Positions 52,801-61,704 of a stretch of 64,000 nucleotides of DNA are shown here, in pieces. The position numbers and the translations under genes are program-made. Source of the stretch: Paracoccaceae bacterium (GTDB lineage: Bacteria; Pseudomonadota; Alphaproteobacteria; Rhodobacterales; Rhodobacteraceae); contig JAHRVG010000041.1 in NCBI GenBank assembly GCA_019090795.1, forward strand, positions 1 to 64,000, given 5' to 3'. The notes beneath the pieces are model-generated. The model made no database searches and was not told the origin of the DNA. It saw only the letters and a list, made by a program, of their open reading frames with translations. The number at the start of each line of letters is the position of its first letter. Positions within the stretch are counted from its first letter, which is position 1.

Positions 52801-53392
52801 TGACGTTATAGGCCTCTAGTTTTAGTGGATCGATCAGCACTTCAAGCATCTCGTCGCGATGCCCTGCCAATCCGGCCTCCAGCACTGGCGATAGGGATTC
52901 CACCTTGTCTTGGAGATCTTTGGCCACCCGCAGCAGAGTCCGTTCGGGGATTTTCCCTGACAAGGCGACTACCAGAATGGGAAATTCAGAGAAGTTGATT
53001 TCGTTGATCGCCACCTGATCAGCGCCATCGGGAAAATCGGCTTCCGCTTGGGATACCTTGTCGCGCACTTCGGCGATGGTGGCGGTTTTGTCCCAGCCAA
53101 ATTCGAACTTTAGCAAAACACCGCCATAGTTTTCCTTGGCGGTGCCCTGGATACTTTCCAGCCCATCCAGCTCTTTGAGCTTGCTTTCCAGCGGCTTGAC
53201 AATCAGCTTTTCTGCATCTTCGGCGGAAATTCCGGGGAAGGGCACGGAAACAAAAAGTGCGGGGATGTCGATATCCGGTTCGCCCTCTTTGGGCAGGCCG
53301 ACATAGGCCAAGGTACCCGCCCCAAGCGACAGGACCACCAGTGCAATAATCATTCGGGCGCGGTTAGAAGCCCAGTCGACCATACCGATCAT
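49844..53392 (-). CDS. RND efflux pump inner-membrane subunit
   Basis: 1182 residues, some 150 longer than typical AcrB relatives. Features: GLPKEGEPDIDIPALFVSVPFPG at the N-terminus, helix 4 AVGMLVDGAIVVVEYAD with the proton-relay Asp, SSTATTLCAFLPMLFWPGV, and the second half GIVALAGIVVNNNIVLIDTY. The extra length is an insert at about residues 505-590, between the two halves, with two further hydrophobic stretches and a basic KPRPKKIKAGYRR loop, plus a basic tail of about 55 residues. In an operon with the adaptor (ATGA overlap). Substrate not predictable. Confidence 0.92.
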   Translation of the reverse strand: MIGMVDWASNRARMIIALVVLSLGAGTLAYVGLPKEGEPDIDIPALFVSVPFPGISAEDAEKLIVKPLESKLKELDGLESIQGTAKENYGGVLLKFEFGWDKTATIAEVRDKVSQAEADFPDGADQVAINEINFSEFPILVVALSGKIPERTLLRVAKDLQDKVESLSPVLEAGLAGHRDEMLEVLIDPLKLEAYNVTATDLIGVVINNNQLIAAGEVETPNGAFSVKIPSSFNDPTDVYSLPVKVNGNRLITLGDLADIRLTFEDRRGTARYNGQSTIALQVVKRKGVNLINTVQEVRDTVAAAQAEWPKELRNSITVSYSMDESTQVGGMVEQLQASVLTAVALVMIVVLASLGLRSALLVGFAIPTSFLLSFAAMAVMGIAISNMVMFGLILAVGMLVDGAIVVVEYADKKITEGVGPMTAYATAAKRMFWPITSSTATTLCAFLPMLFWPGVPGEFMAMLPVTLIFVLSSSLLVALIYLPVVGGVAGRISRALHDIATLLRNRLHWSLRLILLAGAAAVFYAGAIAFLRSQFTEGAIFIALATMGLSAFGGSLTPKPRPKKIKAGYRRSLFGGLIHFLSGNPVMPVVVVAATAGFVFSVFTYFSENNLGTEFFVKTDPERAIVYVRARGNMSLSEKDHLVRKVEAEVLQVEGVESIFAFAGKGGLDQNTKGGQTPIDAIGQVQIELAPWDERIKGTVILEKINQRLKTIPGIHAEVSEESMGPASGKPLTLRLYGQDWQDLLDSAKMVNEKFTTTPGLTQIEDTRPLPGIDWQIDVDVQKAGRFGADVVQVGAMVQLVTRGLLLDKMRVDTSDDEIEIRVRLPQKDRLLSTIDTLRVRTREGLIPLSNFITRTAVPKLGQIDRADSKRYFDIKADILPDLFVNSDAQIVTEGTKGAKPNNPGDQIKAMTKWLEEDAILPAGIEWEWKGDQEEQAESMAFLSKAFIGALGLMFVILLAQFNSIYNSMLVLVAVVLSTAGVLIGMLVMGQTFSVIMTGTGIVALAGIVVNNNIVLIDTYQEYAAYMPRLQAIVRTTEDRIRPVLLTTITTMAGLAPMMFGLSINFYNGGYTLDAPTALWWKQLATAVVFGLGVATVLTLVLTPSLLALRVWIVAGAYSLSNFTGAILAGPDSELAQNHRQRRAARKQKALAINWAEPDPTTERPNEGQNPGTQPRLRAAE

Positions 53393-54483
53393 GACGCATC
53401 TTTCCGGTAGGTGGTAGTGAGGCGCCGCCCGTCGACGACAAATTCCTGCCCCACAACGATTACGTCAACAATGGCAGGTAGGCCTGTTACCCAGACGCCT
53501 TCGGCGCTGTCGTTTATGATGGTGACAGGAAAGAACTTGGCCTGGCCATCCAATGCCGCGCGGATGCCTAAACGTCCGGCATCGTCCAGCGTCAGGGCCG
53601 ATTGTGGCAGCAGGTGGCCTTGATCGCCATCCAGTGCAATAAATATTTCGGCGGTGGAACCGTCACGGACAGATAGATCGGGGTTAGGGACGGTTACTTC
53701 GACCCGAAAAGTACGAGTGAGGCGATCTGCGCGCCGTGAAATAAAAGTCAGTTTACCAATTAGTTCCTTGCCGCTGATCAGTTTAGCACCGGCCAGACCT
53801 CCCACGGAAATCCGCGAGACCTGCTGTTCGGTGGCAAAGCCTATCAGCTTGATTGGATCGAGCGAAATAATGGTGGCACAAGGTGCACCCGGTTGCAATA
53901 AAGCACCGAATTCCGCAGTGTCAGATTCCAGCAGGCCGGAAAACGGCGCAGTGATTTCCAGCTTCTCGACGAGGCTTTGTGTCCGCTTCAGCGCTGCCTG
54001 GGCACTTTCCAGTGCTGCTACCCGCGCAATGGCGCTGGTTTCAGAGGCATAGCCCTTTGCAACCAGCTTTGTGGAAACCGCGTTTTTTGCCTTAGCCTCT
54101 GCCAGTCGAGCCTTGGCCTCGGCCATGCTGGCCTCAAGCGCGCCGGGGTCTAGTTGGCACAGCAATTCACCCTCCGCCACCAAAGATCCCTTGCGCAAAG
54201 GCTTTGAGATCACCAGCCCGTTGGCTTCTGATTTAGCTTGCACCAGCCGAAATGCCTCGGTCTGTCCACGCAGGATAATCCCGCGCGCAACTGGCTGTTG
54301 GGTGGATTTCAAGACAACGACTGAAACGGCGGGAATTTCTTCAAGGGTCTGTTCTGTCGCCGTTACCTGCTTTTTGGCAGGTGTTACACCTGCATAACCA
54401 AGCAACAAGTCGCGTTCCATGATCGCCAGATAGGTGACCACACACACGAGAAGGGCCGTAAGGGCAGGAACAAAACGCAACAT
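53389..54483 (-). CDS. RND efflux periplasmic adaptor
   Basis: 364 residues, N-terminal anchor (FVPALTALLVCVVTYLAI), split lipoyl domain (LVQAKSEANGLVISKPLRKGSLVAEGELLCQLDP and EITAPFSGLL), a helical hairpin with MAEAKARLAEAKAKNA, and a beta-barrel (GKLTFISRRADRLTRTFRVEV). It joins the inner-membrane pump to an outer-membrane channel, which is not encoded nearby. Its stop overlaps the pump start by ATGA. The gap before it (54484-54786) holds no gene I can support. Confidence 0.92.
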   Translation of the reverse strand: MLRFVPALTALLVCVVTYLAIMERDLLLGYAGVTPAKKQVTATEQTLEEIPAVSVVVLKSTQQPVARGIILRGQTEAFRLVQAKSEANGLVISKPLRKGSLVAEGELLCQLDPGALEASMAEAKARLAEAKAKNAVSTKLVAKGYASETSAIARVAALESAQAALKRTQSLVEKLEITAPFSGLLESDTAEFGALLQPGAPCATIISLDPIKLIGFATEQQVSRISVGGLAGAKLISGKELIGKLTFISRRADRLTRTFRVEVTVPNPDLSVRDGSTAEIFIALDGDQGHLLPQSALTLDDAGRLGIRAALDGQAKFFPVTIINDSAEGVWVTGLPAIVDVIVVGQEFVVDGRRLTTTYRKDAS

Positions 54484-54786
54484 AAACCTCCAGCCGAAGA
54501 ACGGCCATTCTTGGTGGCGTCAAATAGACGTAAATAAGCACTGCTCTCTAGGTAGCGCGCAAAATACGGCCCTTCAAGGGTGCAAACACGTAAAACGGGG
54601 CAGGCTGGGGCATAAAGGTGAATAAATCTTGGGCTATCGGCTGTTAATGTAAATAACGGGTGTTTTTTAAATGCAATCTTGACCGGAAACGTAATTGCGG
54701 TTCAAAGTTGCGTAATAGTAGAAAACGCTGGCGCAACATCGGCACGGAACTTGTGTTGGCTGGCAGGAATGGCAAAAGGGCCTGAC

Positions 54787-56109
54787 ATGAACCACACTTT
54801 CCCCCGCCACTGTCACATTTCTCCACCCACAGCCGTGCGCGGAGAAGGGTGCTATTTGTTTGACAGCAATGGTAAACGGTATTTCGACGGTTCTGGCGGG
54901 GCGGCGGTATCCTGTCTTGGTCATGGTGACAGCGATGTGATCGACGCCTGCAAGGCGCAACTGGATACGTTGGCCTTTGCCCATACCAGTTTTTTTACTT
55001 CAGAACCGGCCGAGGCGCTGGCGGATTTGCTGATTGAACATGCCCCTGGTGACATTGATCGGGTGTATTTTGTGTCTGGCGGTTCCGAAGCGACTGAAGC
55101 GGCAATCAAACTGGCACGCCAATACCATTTGGAACGGGGGGAGCCGCAGCGTCGCCATCTGATCGCGCGTCGGCAAAGTTATCACGGCAATACACTGGGG
55201 GCGCTGGCCGCAGGTGGGAACCAGTGGCGGCGCAAACCTTATGCGCCCCTGTTGGTAGATGTACATCATGTCGATGCTTGCTTTGAGTATGCGGAACGAC
55301 GCCACGGCGAGAGTGCCGATGAATACGGAGCACGCGCAGCCCAATCGCTGGAAGATGAGATCCTGCGCCTTGGACCTGAGACGGTGATGGCGTTTATGGC
55401 GGAAACGGTGGTCGGGGCTACCATGGGGGCGGTTGCGCCGGTTGCCGGGTATTTCAAGCGCATCCGGGAAATTTGTGATAAATACGGGGTATTGCTGATT
55501 TTGGATGAAGTGATGTGCGGCATGGGGCGCACGGGCTATCTGTATGCCTGCGAGGCTGAGGGGATTTCCCCCGATATCCTGTGCATCGCCAAGGGGCTGG
55601 GTGCGGGTTATCAACCGATCGGTGCAATGCTGTGCACGGGCGAGGTTTACCGCACGATTGAGGCGGGCAGCGGGTTTTTCCAGCACGGCCACACTTATCT
55701 GGGCCATCCGGTTGCCACGGCTGCGGGGTTGTCAGTGGTGCGCGCAATTCTTGATCGGGATTTGCTTGATCAGGTCAAGACACGGGGCAAACAGGTGATG
55801 GATGCCCTGAGTGCGGCCTTTGGCCAGCACCCCCATATTGGCGATATTCGTGGCCGCGGGTTGTTCGTCGGCATAGAGGTGGTGGCGGATCGTGACAACA
55901 AGGCCCCGTTTGATCCGGCCCTTGGTCTGGCGGCGAAACTCAAGGCTGCGGCCTTTGAACATGGGCTGGTATGCTACCCGATGTCCGGCACCCGAGATGG
56001 CACAAAAGGGGATCACATCATGCTGGCCCCTCCCTTTATCATGAGCGAGGCGCAGATACCGGAAATTGTGGAGCCGATCCGGCGGGCGCTGGAGGATGTA
56101 CTGCCTTAA
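54787..56109 (+). CDS. Class III aminotransferase (PLP)
   Basis: 440 residues from the ATG at 54787, preceded by AAAAGGG; the frame is open to 54679 but the family N-terminus is FPRHCHISPPTAVRGEGCYLFD. Fold-type I PLP: YFVSGGSEATEAAIKLARQY, RRQSYHGNTLGALAAGG, LILDEVMCGMGRTG, then IAKGLGAGYQPIGAML with the PLP Lys, and FQHGHTYLGHP. Omega-amino-acid:pyruvate transaminases look like this; the amine donor is not predictable. The stop codon overlaps the stop of the opposite EamA gene (TTAA). Confidence 0.88.
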   Translation: MNHTFPRHCHISPPTAVRGEGCYLFDSNGKRYFDGSGGAAVSCLGHGDSDVIDACKAQLDTLAFAHTSFFTSEPAEALADLLIEHAPGDIDRVYFVSGGSEATEAAIKLARQYHLERGEPQRRHLIARRQSYHGNTLGALAAGGNQWRRKPYAPLLVDVHHVDACFEYAERRHGESADEYGARAAQSLEDEILRLGPETVMAFMAETVVGATMGAVAPVAGYFKRIREICDKYGVLLILDEVMCGMGRTGYLYACEAEGISPDILCIAKGLGAGYQPIGAMLCTGEVYRTIEAGSGFFQHGHTYLGHPVATAAGLSVVRAILDRDLLDQVKTRGKQVMDALSAAFGQHPHIGDIRGRGLFVGIEVVADRDNKAPFDPALGLAAKLKAAAFEHGLVCYPMSGTRDGTKGDHIMLAPPFIMSEAQIPEIVEPIRRALEDVLP

Positions 56110-57020
56110 CGAAACCGCAACCGTCGCGCCTGTGATATTGCCAGCCCGAGCAGGATCAGGCTCAACGCGCCGATGAACTGGCCGGGCAGGGTTTCATTGA
56201 GCAGCAATACCCCGAAAATAACGGCCCAGACCGGCACTTGGTAATTTACCAGAACCAGAAATGTCGGCCCTGCGGAATTGATGATCTGCACCAAAAGCAC
56301 GGTTGCAACTGCCGTTGGCATGATACCGAGGTACAGGATTCCGGCCAGTGCAGTGCTGTCGGGGAGCGCGGGCGTGCCCTCAAAATATAGTGACAGGGGG
56401 ATCATGATCAGGCTGGCCAGCAACAAAGCCGCGGCGCTGAAACCCATGACGGGAGTGGGCGGGCACAGGCGGGTGATGATGGATCCGCTGGCATAACAGC
56501 AGGCGGCGGCGATGCAGGCGATACGCGCAAGGTTTTCCTGCTCGGCACCGCTGTTACCAAAGGCAGCGGGGCCGATCAGCACTATGACACCAAAGAAACC
56601 GATCACAAAGCCGATGAACTTGCGCCGCGACATACGATCCCCCGGAATCAAGAAATGCGCCAGCGGCAGCACCAGTAGCGGCACAACGGCCATGGTGATT
56701 CCTGCAAAACCGGAACTGACATGCAATTGGCCCCAACTCAGCAAAGTGAACGGCAACGCGTTTGAGGCAATTGCCATACCCAGACAATGCAGCCAGATAC
56801 GGAGATCCGTTTTACTGGAAAAACCAGGCAGCCGCCGCCCCATGGTATAAGCAATTGCAGTCAGTAAAACCGCGCCAATGCTGATGCGTCCGGCGGCGAC
56901 AGTAAGGGGCCCAAATCCGGTCAGAGCCATCTTTGATCCCATAAAAGAGGCCCCCCAGATCACGCCAAGGGAAAGCAGCATCAGCCAGATTTTCAGGCCG
57001 GGGGAGGATTGCGTTGTCAT
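56106..57020 (-). CDS. EamA/DMT family exporter
   Basis: 304 residues with ten hydrophobic helices in two EamA repeats. IWGASFMGSKMAL in helix 1 and FRIS-like GRISIGAVLL are typical; the second half opens ACCYASGSIITRLCPP and ends with VPVWAVIFGVLLLNETLPGQFIGALSLILLG. DMT exporters remove amino acids or related metabolites. Convergent with the aminotransferase gene: the two stop codons share TTAA. Confidence 0.87.
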   Translation of the reverse strand: MTTQSSPGLKIWLMLLSLGVIWGASFMGSKMALTGFGPLTVAAGRISIGAVLLTAIAYTMGRRLPGFSSKTDLRIWLHCLGMAIASNALPFTLLSWGQLHVSSGFAGITMAVVPLLVLPLAHFLIPGDRMSRRKFIGFVIGFFGVIVLIGPAAFGNSGAEQENLARIACIAAACCYASGSIITRLCPPTPVMGFSAAALLLASLIMIPLSLYFEGTPALPDSTALAGILYLGIMPTAVATVLLVQIINSAGPTFLVLVNYQVPVWAVIFGVLLLNETLPGQFIGALSLILLGLAISQARRLRFR

Positions 57021-57061
57021 GGGGGTGTCCAGTTGCTATCGGTTATTACTATTCTTTAACG

Positions 57062-57073
57062 TGGTAATTACCA
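57062..57073. other. Palindrome in the EamA-tyrA divergent gap
   Basis: The 361-base gap between EamA (start 57020) and tyrA contains no gene I can support. TGGTAATTACCA, a perfect 12-base palindrome, lies about 42 bases before EamA and could be an operator. The rest of the gap (57074-57381) is AT-moderate sequence with no clear terminator or RNA gene. Confidence 0.3.
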
Positions 57074-57381
57074 GCAAAAAATGCGCTGCAAAATTCGGAC
57101 TAATCCTGTGTCCTATTGAGGGTTCCCAAACTGTAATAAACCAGTATTTCCGCGCGGTTATCTCGGTCAGGAACACGTGTAACCCGATTAGGGCAACAAG
57201 CAGACACCCCTTGACGAGCAGCGGTGCACAGGTTTTAATGGCGCCATGACTGCCTCAATAAACGCCCGTTCTGTGTATTATTACCTGCTATTCTAGCGGG
57301 GGTGTCGACGATCCATCAATCGCTGAGTGTCAGTGGTTGAAATGCAGTCTCCAGTGGCCTTGGCAAAAAAATAGGCCCAAT

Positions 57382-58140
57382 ATGTCTCAACATTCTTTTG
57401 AAATGCCCAGCTTGGGTATAATCGGTTTTGGTGCTTTCGGGCGCCTGATTGCCTCGCATCTCGCGCCGTGGTTTCAAATACGGGCTTATGATCCTGTTCC
57501 CCGATCGCCTCTGCCGGAAAACGTGTCGCTTGTGGATCTGGAGGACGCTGCACGCAGTTCAATTGTGGTTCTGGCGGTGCCGATGATGGCATTGCAGGAT
57601 ACAGTAGAGCGGATTGGCCCCCATTTGCGGCCTGATGCGCTGGTTCTCGATGTGGGGTCGGTAAAAGTTCAAGCGGCTGAAATTCTACGCAAAGGCCTTC
57701 CGGTCGGCATTGATGTGGTTGCCACTCATCCTCTGTTTGGGCCGCAAAGCGCCAAGAACGGGCTGAGAGGGCTGAAAATTGCAATCAATCCCATTCACGG
57801 AAGCCGCCACGCCGAGGTCGCGTATTTCTTGCGCCGGAAACTGGGGTTACAGGTGATCCTGTGCACGCCCGAAGAACACGACCGCGAACTTGCCATGGTG
57901 CAGGGGATTACGCATCTGATTGCCAAAGTGTTAACGCGGATGGAGCCACTGCCAAGCCGTATGACCACTCGCAGTTTCGAACGAATTATGGAGGCGGTGG
58001 ATATGGTGCGGGATGACGCGCCCGAGGTGTTTCATGCGATAGAGGTTTCGAACCCATATGCAAACGGGGTGCGCGATCGATTCTTTGATGTCGCGCGCAG
58101 TTTGGATAAGGAACTGCGCGCGCTTGGTTCTAAAGGTTAG
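57382..58140 (+). CDS. tyrA: Prephenate/arogenate dehydrogenase
   Basis: 252 residues from the ATG at 57382; the in-frame Met at 57403 (MPSLGIIGFG) is another possibility. Rossmann start LGIIGFGAFGRLIASHLAPW, SIVVLAVPMMALQDTVERI, LVLDVGSVKVQAAE and GIDVVATHPLFGPQSAKNGLRG, in which the His of HPLFGP is characteristic of TyrA. No ACT domain. It makes hydroxyphenylpyruvate (or tyrosine from arogenate) using NAD(P). Convergent with purB, six bases apart. Confidence 0.85.
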   Translation: MSQHSFEMPSLGIIGFGAFGRLIASHLAPWFQIRAYDPVPRSPLPENVSLVDLEDAARSSIVVLAVPMMALQDTVERIGPHLRPDALVLDVGSVKVQAAEILRKGLPVGIDVVATHPLFGPQSAKNGLRGLKIAINPIHGSRHAEVAYFLRRKLGLQVILCTPEEHDRELAMVQGITHLIAKVLTRMEPLPSRMTTRSFERIMEAVDMVRDDAPEVFHAIEVSNPYANGVRDRFFDVARSLDKELRALGSKG

Positions 58141-58146
58141 TTGGGG

Positions 58147-59451
58147 CTACTCCCCGAATACCCGCTTAAAAATGGTATCAACGTGTTTGGTGTGATAGCC
58201 AAGGTCGAACTTTTCCTCGATTTCTTTAACACTCAGCGCAGCCAGAACATCCGCGTCGGCCAGCAATTCGGTTTTGAAATCGGCACCTTCTTCCCACACA
58301 CGCATCGCATTGCGTTGCACCAGTTTATAACTGTCCTCGCGCGATACGCCTGCTTGGGTCAGGGCCAGCAGGACGCGCTGGGACATCACAAGGCCGGAAA
58401 ACTGGTTCATGTTGCGCAGCATGTTTTCAGGATGGATCACCAGATTTTCCACAACCATGGTCATGCGGGCCAATGCAAAGTCCAAAGTGATGGTGGTATC
58501 TGGCCCGATGTTGCGTTCCACGCTCGAGTGCGAAATATCGCGTTCGTGCCAGAGAGTCACGTTTTCCATCGCCGGAATAACTGCCATACGTACCAAACGT
58601 GCAAGTCCGGTCAGGTTCTCGGTCAGCACTGGATTGCGTTTATGCGGCATAGCAGAGGAACCTTTTTGGCCTTTGGAGAAAAACTCCTCGGCCTCCAGAA
58701 CCTCAGTGCGCTGCATGTGGCGGATCTCGGTTGCGATGTTCTCAAGGCTGGAACCGACGACGCCAAGGGCGGCGAAAAATGCTGCGTGGCGGTCGCGCGG
58801 GATCACTTGGGTGGAGATCGGCTCGACCTCCAGCCCCAACTTGGCGCAGACGTGTTCCTCAACCGCCGGGTCGATGTTGGCAAAGGTGCCAACAGCGCCC
58901 GAGACAGCTCCAGTAGCGATTTCTTTCTTGGCCTTTTTCAGCCGGTTCAGGTTGCGATCCATTTCCGCATAGAACCGCGCAAAGGTCAGGCCCATGGTGG
59001 TGGGTTCTGCGTGGATGCCGTGACTGCGGCCCACACGCAGGGTCATTTTGTGCTCCAGCGCACGGCGCTTCAACGCATCGAGTAATTTCTGCGTGTCTGC
59101 GATCAAAATGTCGGCGGCGCGCACCAGCTGCACGTTGAAACAGGTATCCAGAACGTCGGAGCTGGTCATGCCTTGGTGTACAAAACGGGCCTCGTCATTG
59201 CCGATGATTTCCGCCAGATGGGTCAGAAAGGCGATGACGTCATGCTTGGTTTCCGCCTCGATTTCATCAATCCGTGCCACGTCAAATTCAACGTCTTTGG
59301 CTTTCCACACCGCATCTGCATTTGCGCGCGGGATTACACCAAGATCGGCTTGTGCGTCGCAGGCGTGGGCCTCGATTTCATACCAGATGCGGAATTTGGT
59401 TTCGGGGGACCAGATTTTAACCATTTCAGGGCGGGAATAGCGGGGAATCAT
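58147..59451 (-). CDS. purB: Adenylosuccinate lyase
   Basis: 434 residues, standard length. MIPRYSRPEMVKIWSPETKFRIW at the start is the family opening; RVGRSHGIHAEPTTMGLTFARF and KGSSAMPHKRNPVLTENLTGLARL (the fumarase/aspartase superfamily signature loop) are present, along with FVHQGMTSSDVLDTCFNVQL. Cleaves SAICAR and adenylosuccinate in purine synthesis. Confidence 0.96.
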   Translation of the reverse strand: MIPRYSRPEMVKIWSPETKFRIWYEIEAHACDAQADLGVIPRANADAVWKAKDVEFDVARIDEIEAETKHDVIAFLTHLAEIIGNDEARFVHQGMTSSDVLDTCFNVQLVRAADILIADTQKLLDALKRRALEHKMTLRVGRSHGIHAEPTTMGLTFARFYAEMDRNLNRLKKAKKEIATGAVSGAVGTFANIDPAVEEHVCAKLGLEVEPISTQVIPRDRHAAFFAALGVVGSSLENIATEIRHMQRTEVLEAEEFFSKGQKGSSAMPHKRNPVLTENLTGLARLVRMAVIPAMENVTLWHERDISHSSVERNIGPDTTITLDFALARMTMVVENLVIHPENMLRNMNQFSGLVMSQRVLLALTQAGVSREDSYKLVQRNAMRVWEEGADFKTELLADADVLAALSVKEIEEKFDLGYHTKHVDTIFKRVFGE

Positions 59452-59597
59452 CGGCGCGGCCTTTTGATTGGGAGAAGGTTCGGGGGCGTCTTAAACTGAT
59501 CAACCAGCAGGAGCAAGATTTGAGGCTATACTTAAAGCTGTCCAATAACCAAGCGGGGTGCTAATGAGTCGGCACCTTAAAGTTGTGAAAGCGTAAT

Positions 59598-60788
59598 ATG
59601 ACCTATTCAGTAAAGTTTCTTGATACAGACAAGTTTTTAGATAGCAAATTGGTGTCCCCGGCCGGAGACTATTATTTCAGCGAGATCGTGGCGTCCGTAC
59701 CCACAGGGTTTATTGGAATGCGTGTCATTGGCAATTCCTCAAGCTCGGTTGTTTTTGAGACCAGCGTAGGCATTATCACCGCGCGCTATACGATCAGCGG
59801 GACAGGGCTGAGCGCCGGTCCCTATGGGGCGGGGTTTGTTCTGAATGCCGGGACTGTGAATAAAATTACGGTGTCGTTTGATTTCGGGAGTGGCCTTTTT
59901 TTTAATGGTTATGAAATTGGCGGGTTGAACCTAAACAGTACCGCCACCGTTCAGACTATTCTGAATTACGCAACAGGTGTTATGAGCGGGGGGGATCAAA
60001 TTATTCTGGCCGGTGAAGGTGTTCGTTACTTTGGCACCGCGGCCAATGACGTGTTTACAACCGGTACCAAAGGAATTTTCGAAGAAACCCTGGCGCTTGA
60101 CGGTGACGACTATCTTGAACTTGGTGGCGGCAATGACCGATTTTCTGCGGGCAAAGGTAATGATACCATGCTGGGGGAGGCCGGAGATGATGTCCTGTAT
60201 GGCGGTTCTGGAAATGATCGGATTAGCGGTGGCGGCGGGCGCGACAAGTTAATTGGAAATGAGGGTGATGACAGGCTTTTTGGTGGGTTAAGGGATGACA
60301 AGCTGGTAGGAGGATATGGCAATGATCGGCTTGTCGGCAATAAGGGTGGAGACACGCTTTATGGCGACGATGGAGACGACCGACTTGTTGGTGGCGCGGG
60401 CAATGATTTCCTGCGCGGGGCTGCAGGTTTGGACAAGCTATATGGCGGCAGTGGTCGCGACGTTCTGCAAGGCGACTATCACAAAGACGAATTGTATGGG
60501 GGACGTGGAAAAGACACTCTTGATGGTGGAAAGCACGACGATATTTTGACCGGGGGTGAGGGGCAGGATCTTTTATCCGGTGGTACAGGCAGCGATATTT
60601 TTGTTTTCGATGATGTCTCGGGAAATGACAGGATCAGCGATTATCAGGTCGGTATAGACAGTATCCGGATCGACACCACAAACGATATCACAACCAAGGT
60701 CGTTTCTGCCGGGGTTCGGGTATCCTGGGGGGATGATTCAGTTCTTGTTGTCGGTGTTTCCGATACGGCTGATCTGGATTTCTTGTAG
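59598..60788 (+). CDS. RTX calcium-binding protein
   Basis: 396 residues, no N-terminal signal. The first half (about 1-165) is unknown, with beta-rich FETSVGIITARYTISGTG and NKITVSFDFGSG. From about 175 on there are some sixteen to eighteen RTX nonapeptides (GGGNDRFSAGKGNDTM, GGSGNDRISGGGG, NGDD-type loops), ending in SDIFVFDDVSGNDRISDYQVGIDSIRI, the common end of type I secretion substrates. Not a paralogue of the two M10 genes in its N-terminal half. Probably secreted, possibly an adhesin or surface protein; no type I transporter is nearby. Confidence 0.82.
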   Translation: MTYSVKFLDTDKFLDSKLVSPAGDYYFSEIVASVPTGFIGMRVIGNSSSSVVFETSVGIITARYTISGTGLSAGPYGAGFVLNAGTVNKITVSFDFGSGLFFNGYEIGGLNLNSTATVQTILNYATGVMSGGDQIILAGEGVRYFGTAANDVFTTGTKGIFEETLALDGDDYLELGGGNDRFSAGKGNDTMLGEAGDDVLYGGSGNDRISGGGGRDKLIGNEGDDRLFGGLRDDKLVGGYGNDRLVGNKGGDTLYGDDGDDRLVGGAGNDFLRGAAGLDKLYGGSGRDVLQGDYHKDELYGGRGKDTLDGGKHDDILTGGEGQDLLSGGTGSDIFVFDDVSGNDRISDYQVGIDSIRIDTTNDITTKVVSAGVRVSWGDDSVLVVGVSDTADLDFL

Positions 60789-60802
60789 GATCAGAAGATG
60801 GA

Positions 60803-61624
60803 TCAGTTCTTGCTTTGGGCCAGTCGGAAAGCTTTGGGCGTTTGCCCCAGTTTGGCAGAAAACAGGCGGGTAAAATAGGCGGGGGATGAAAACCCGAGGT
60901 GATTGGAGATTTCCAAGATCTTGTGGTCAGTATTCAGCAACATCATGCGCGCCTCGCTCAATACACGTTCCTGAATCAGCCGTGAGGCTGATTTACCGTT
61001 CACCTGCTGACAGACCCGTGTCAGGTGAGTTGGGGTGACGCCCAGTTCCTTTGCATATTGCGCCAATGTGCGCGCCGAGCGGAAGTCTTTTTCCAACAGC
61101 TTGACAAAACCCTCCATCAACCGCTGTGATGCATTCACCTTGGTTGATTTTTGGAGTTTTTCGGCCATACGCGCCACTTGCACGGACAAAAGACCGACAA
61201 GATATTCCAGCGCCAGATTGTGGCCGGTGCCTTCGTCGTTAAACTCAGAAAACAGGTGATCAAAGCGGTTGGAAATCTGTTTTTGGTCCATCAGGTTGAG
61301 AATCGGCATGAACACGGTCTGGTTTGGCAAGGTGGCACTGGATTTTGGTTCGACAGCGGCGATTGTTCCAAAAATATTGCGGGATAATTCCAGTTGATGG
61401 GGCACGTCATTTGGGATGAAAATCACCGTGTTAGGGCCAAAACTGCGGGTGATGCCATTGATCATGCAACGCCCGTTCCCTTTGGAAATCCAAAAGAATT
61501 TATGCATCCCGTTGCAGCTGTCTACGCGCAGTTCCGGGTGGGATTTTCGCATGGTGCCCGCAAGTGAGCCAACGAAAACGCGTTGTTTCTTGTCAATGAG
61601 GAGGCTTGGCGCGTCTTGGTCCAT
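60803..61624 (-). CDS. AraC family transcriptional regulator
   Basis: 273 residues from the ATG at 61624, preceded by GGAACCCC; the frame stays open to 61702 without a good ribosome site. A cupin-like N-terminal domain (MHKFFWISKGNGRCMINGIT, PNTVIFIPNDVPHQLEL) is followed by a double helix-turn-helix: LAQYAKELGVTPTHLTRVCQQVNGKSASRLIQ and LEISNHLGFSSPAYFTRLFSAKLGQTPKAFR. Sits convergent with the RTX gene and ahead of miaA on the same strand. Effector unknown. Confidence 0.88.
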   Translation of the reverse strand: MDQDAPSLLIDKKQRVFVGSLAGTMRKSHPELRVDSCNGMHKFFWISKGNGRCMINGITRSFGPNTVIFIPNDVPHQLELSRNIFGTIAAVEPKSSATLPNQTVFMPILNLMDQKQISNRFDHLFSEFNDEGTGHNLALEYLVGLLSVQVARMAEKLQKSTKVNASQRLMEGFVKLLEKDFRSARTLAQYAKELGVTPTHLTRVCQQVNGKSASRLIQERVLSEARMMLLNTDHKILEISNHLGFSSPAYFTRLFSAKLGQTPKAFRLAQSKN

Positions 61625-61704
61625 GGGGTTCCGTTTGTTGTGCAGATTTATATTGCTACACGAATGCGTGAGCTTGTCTAAGAAAAAATAACTTATGGGC
61701 AAAA

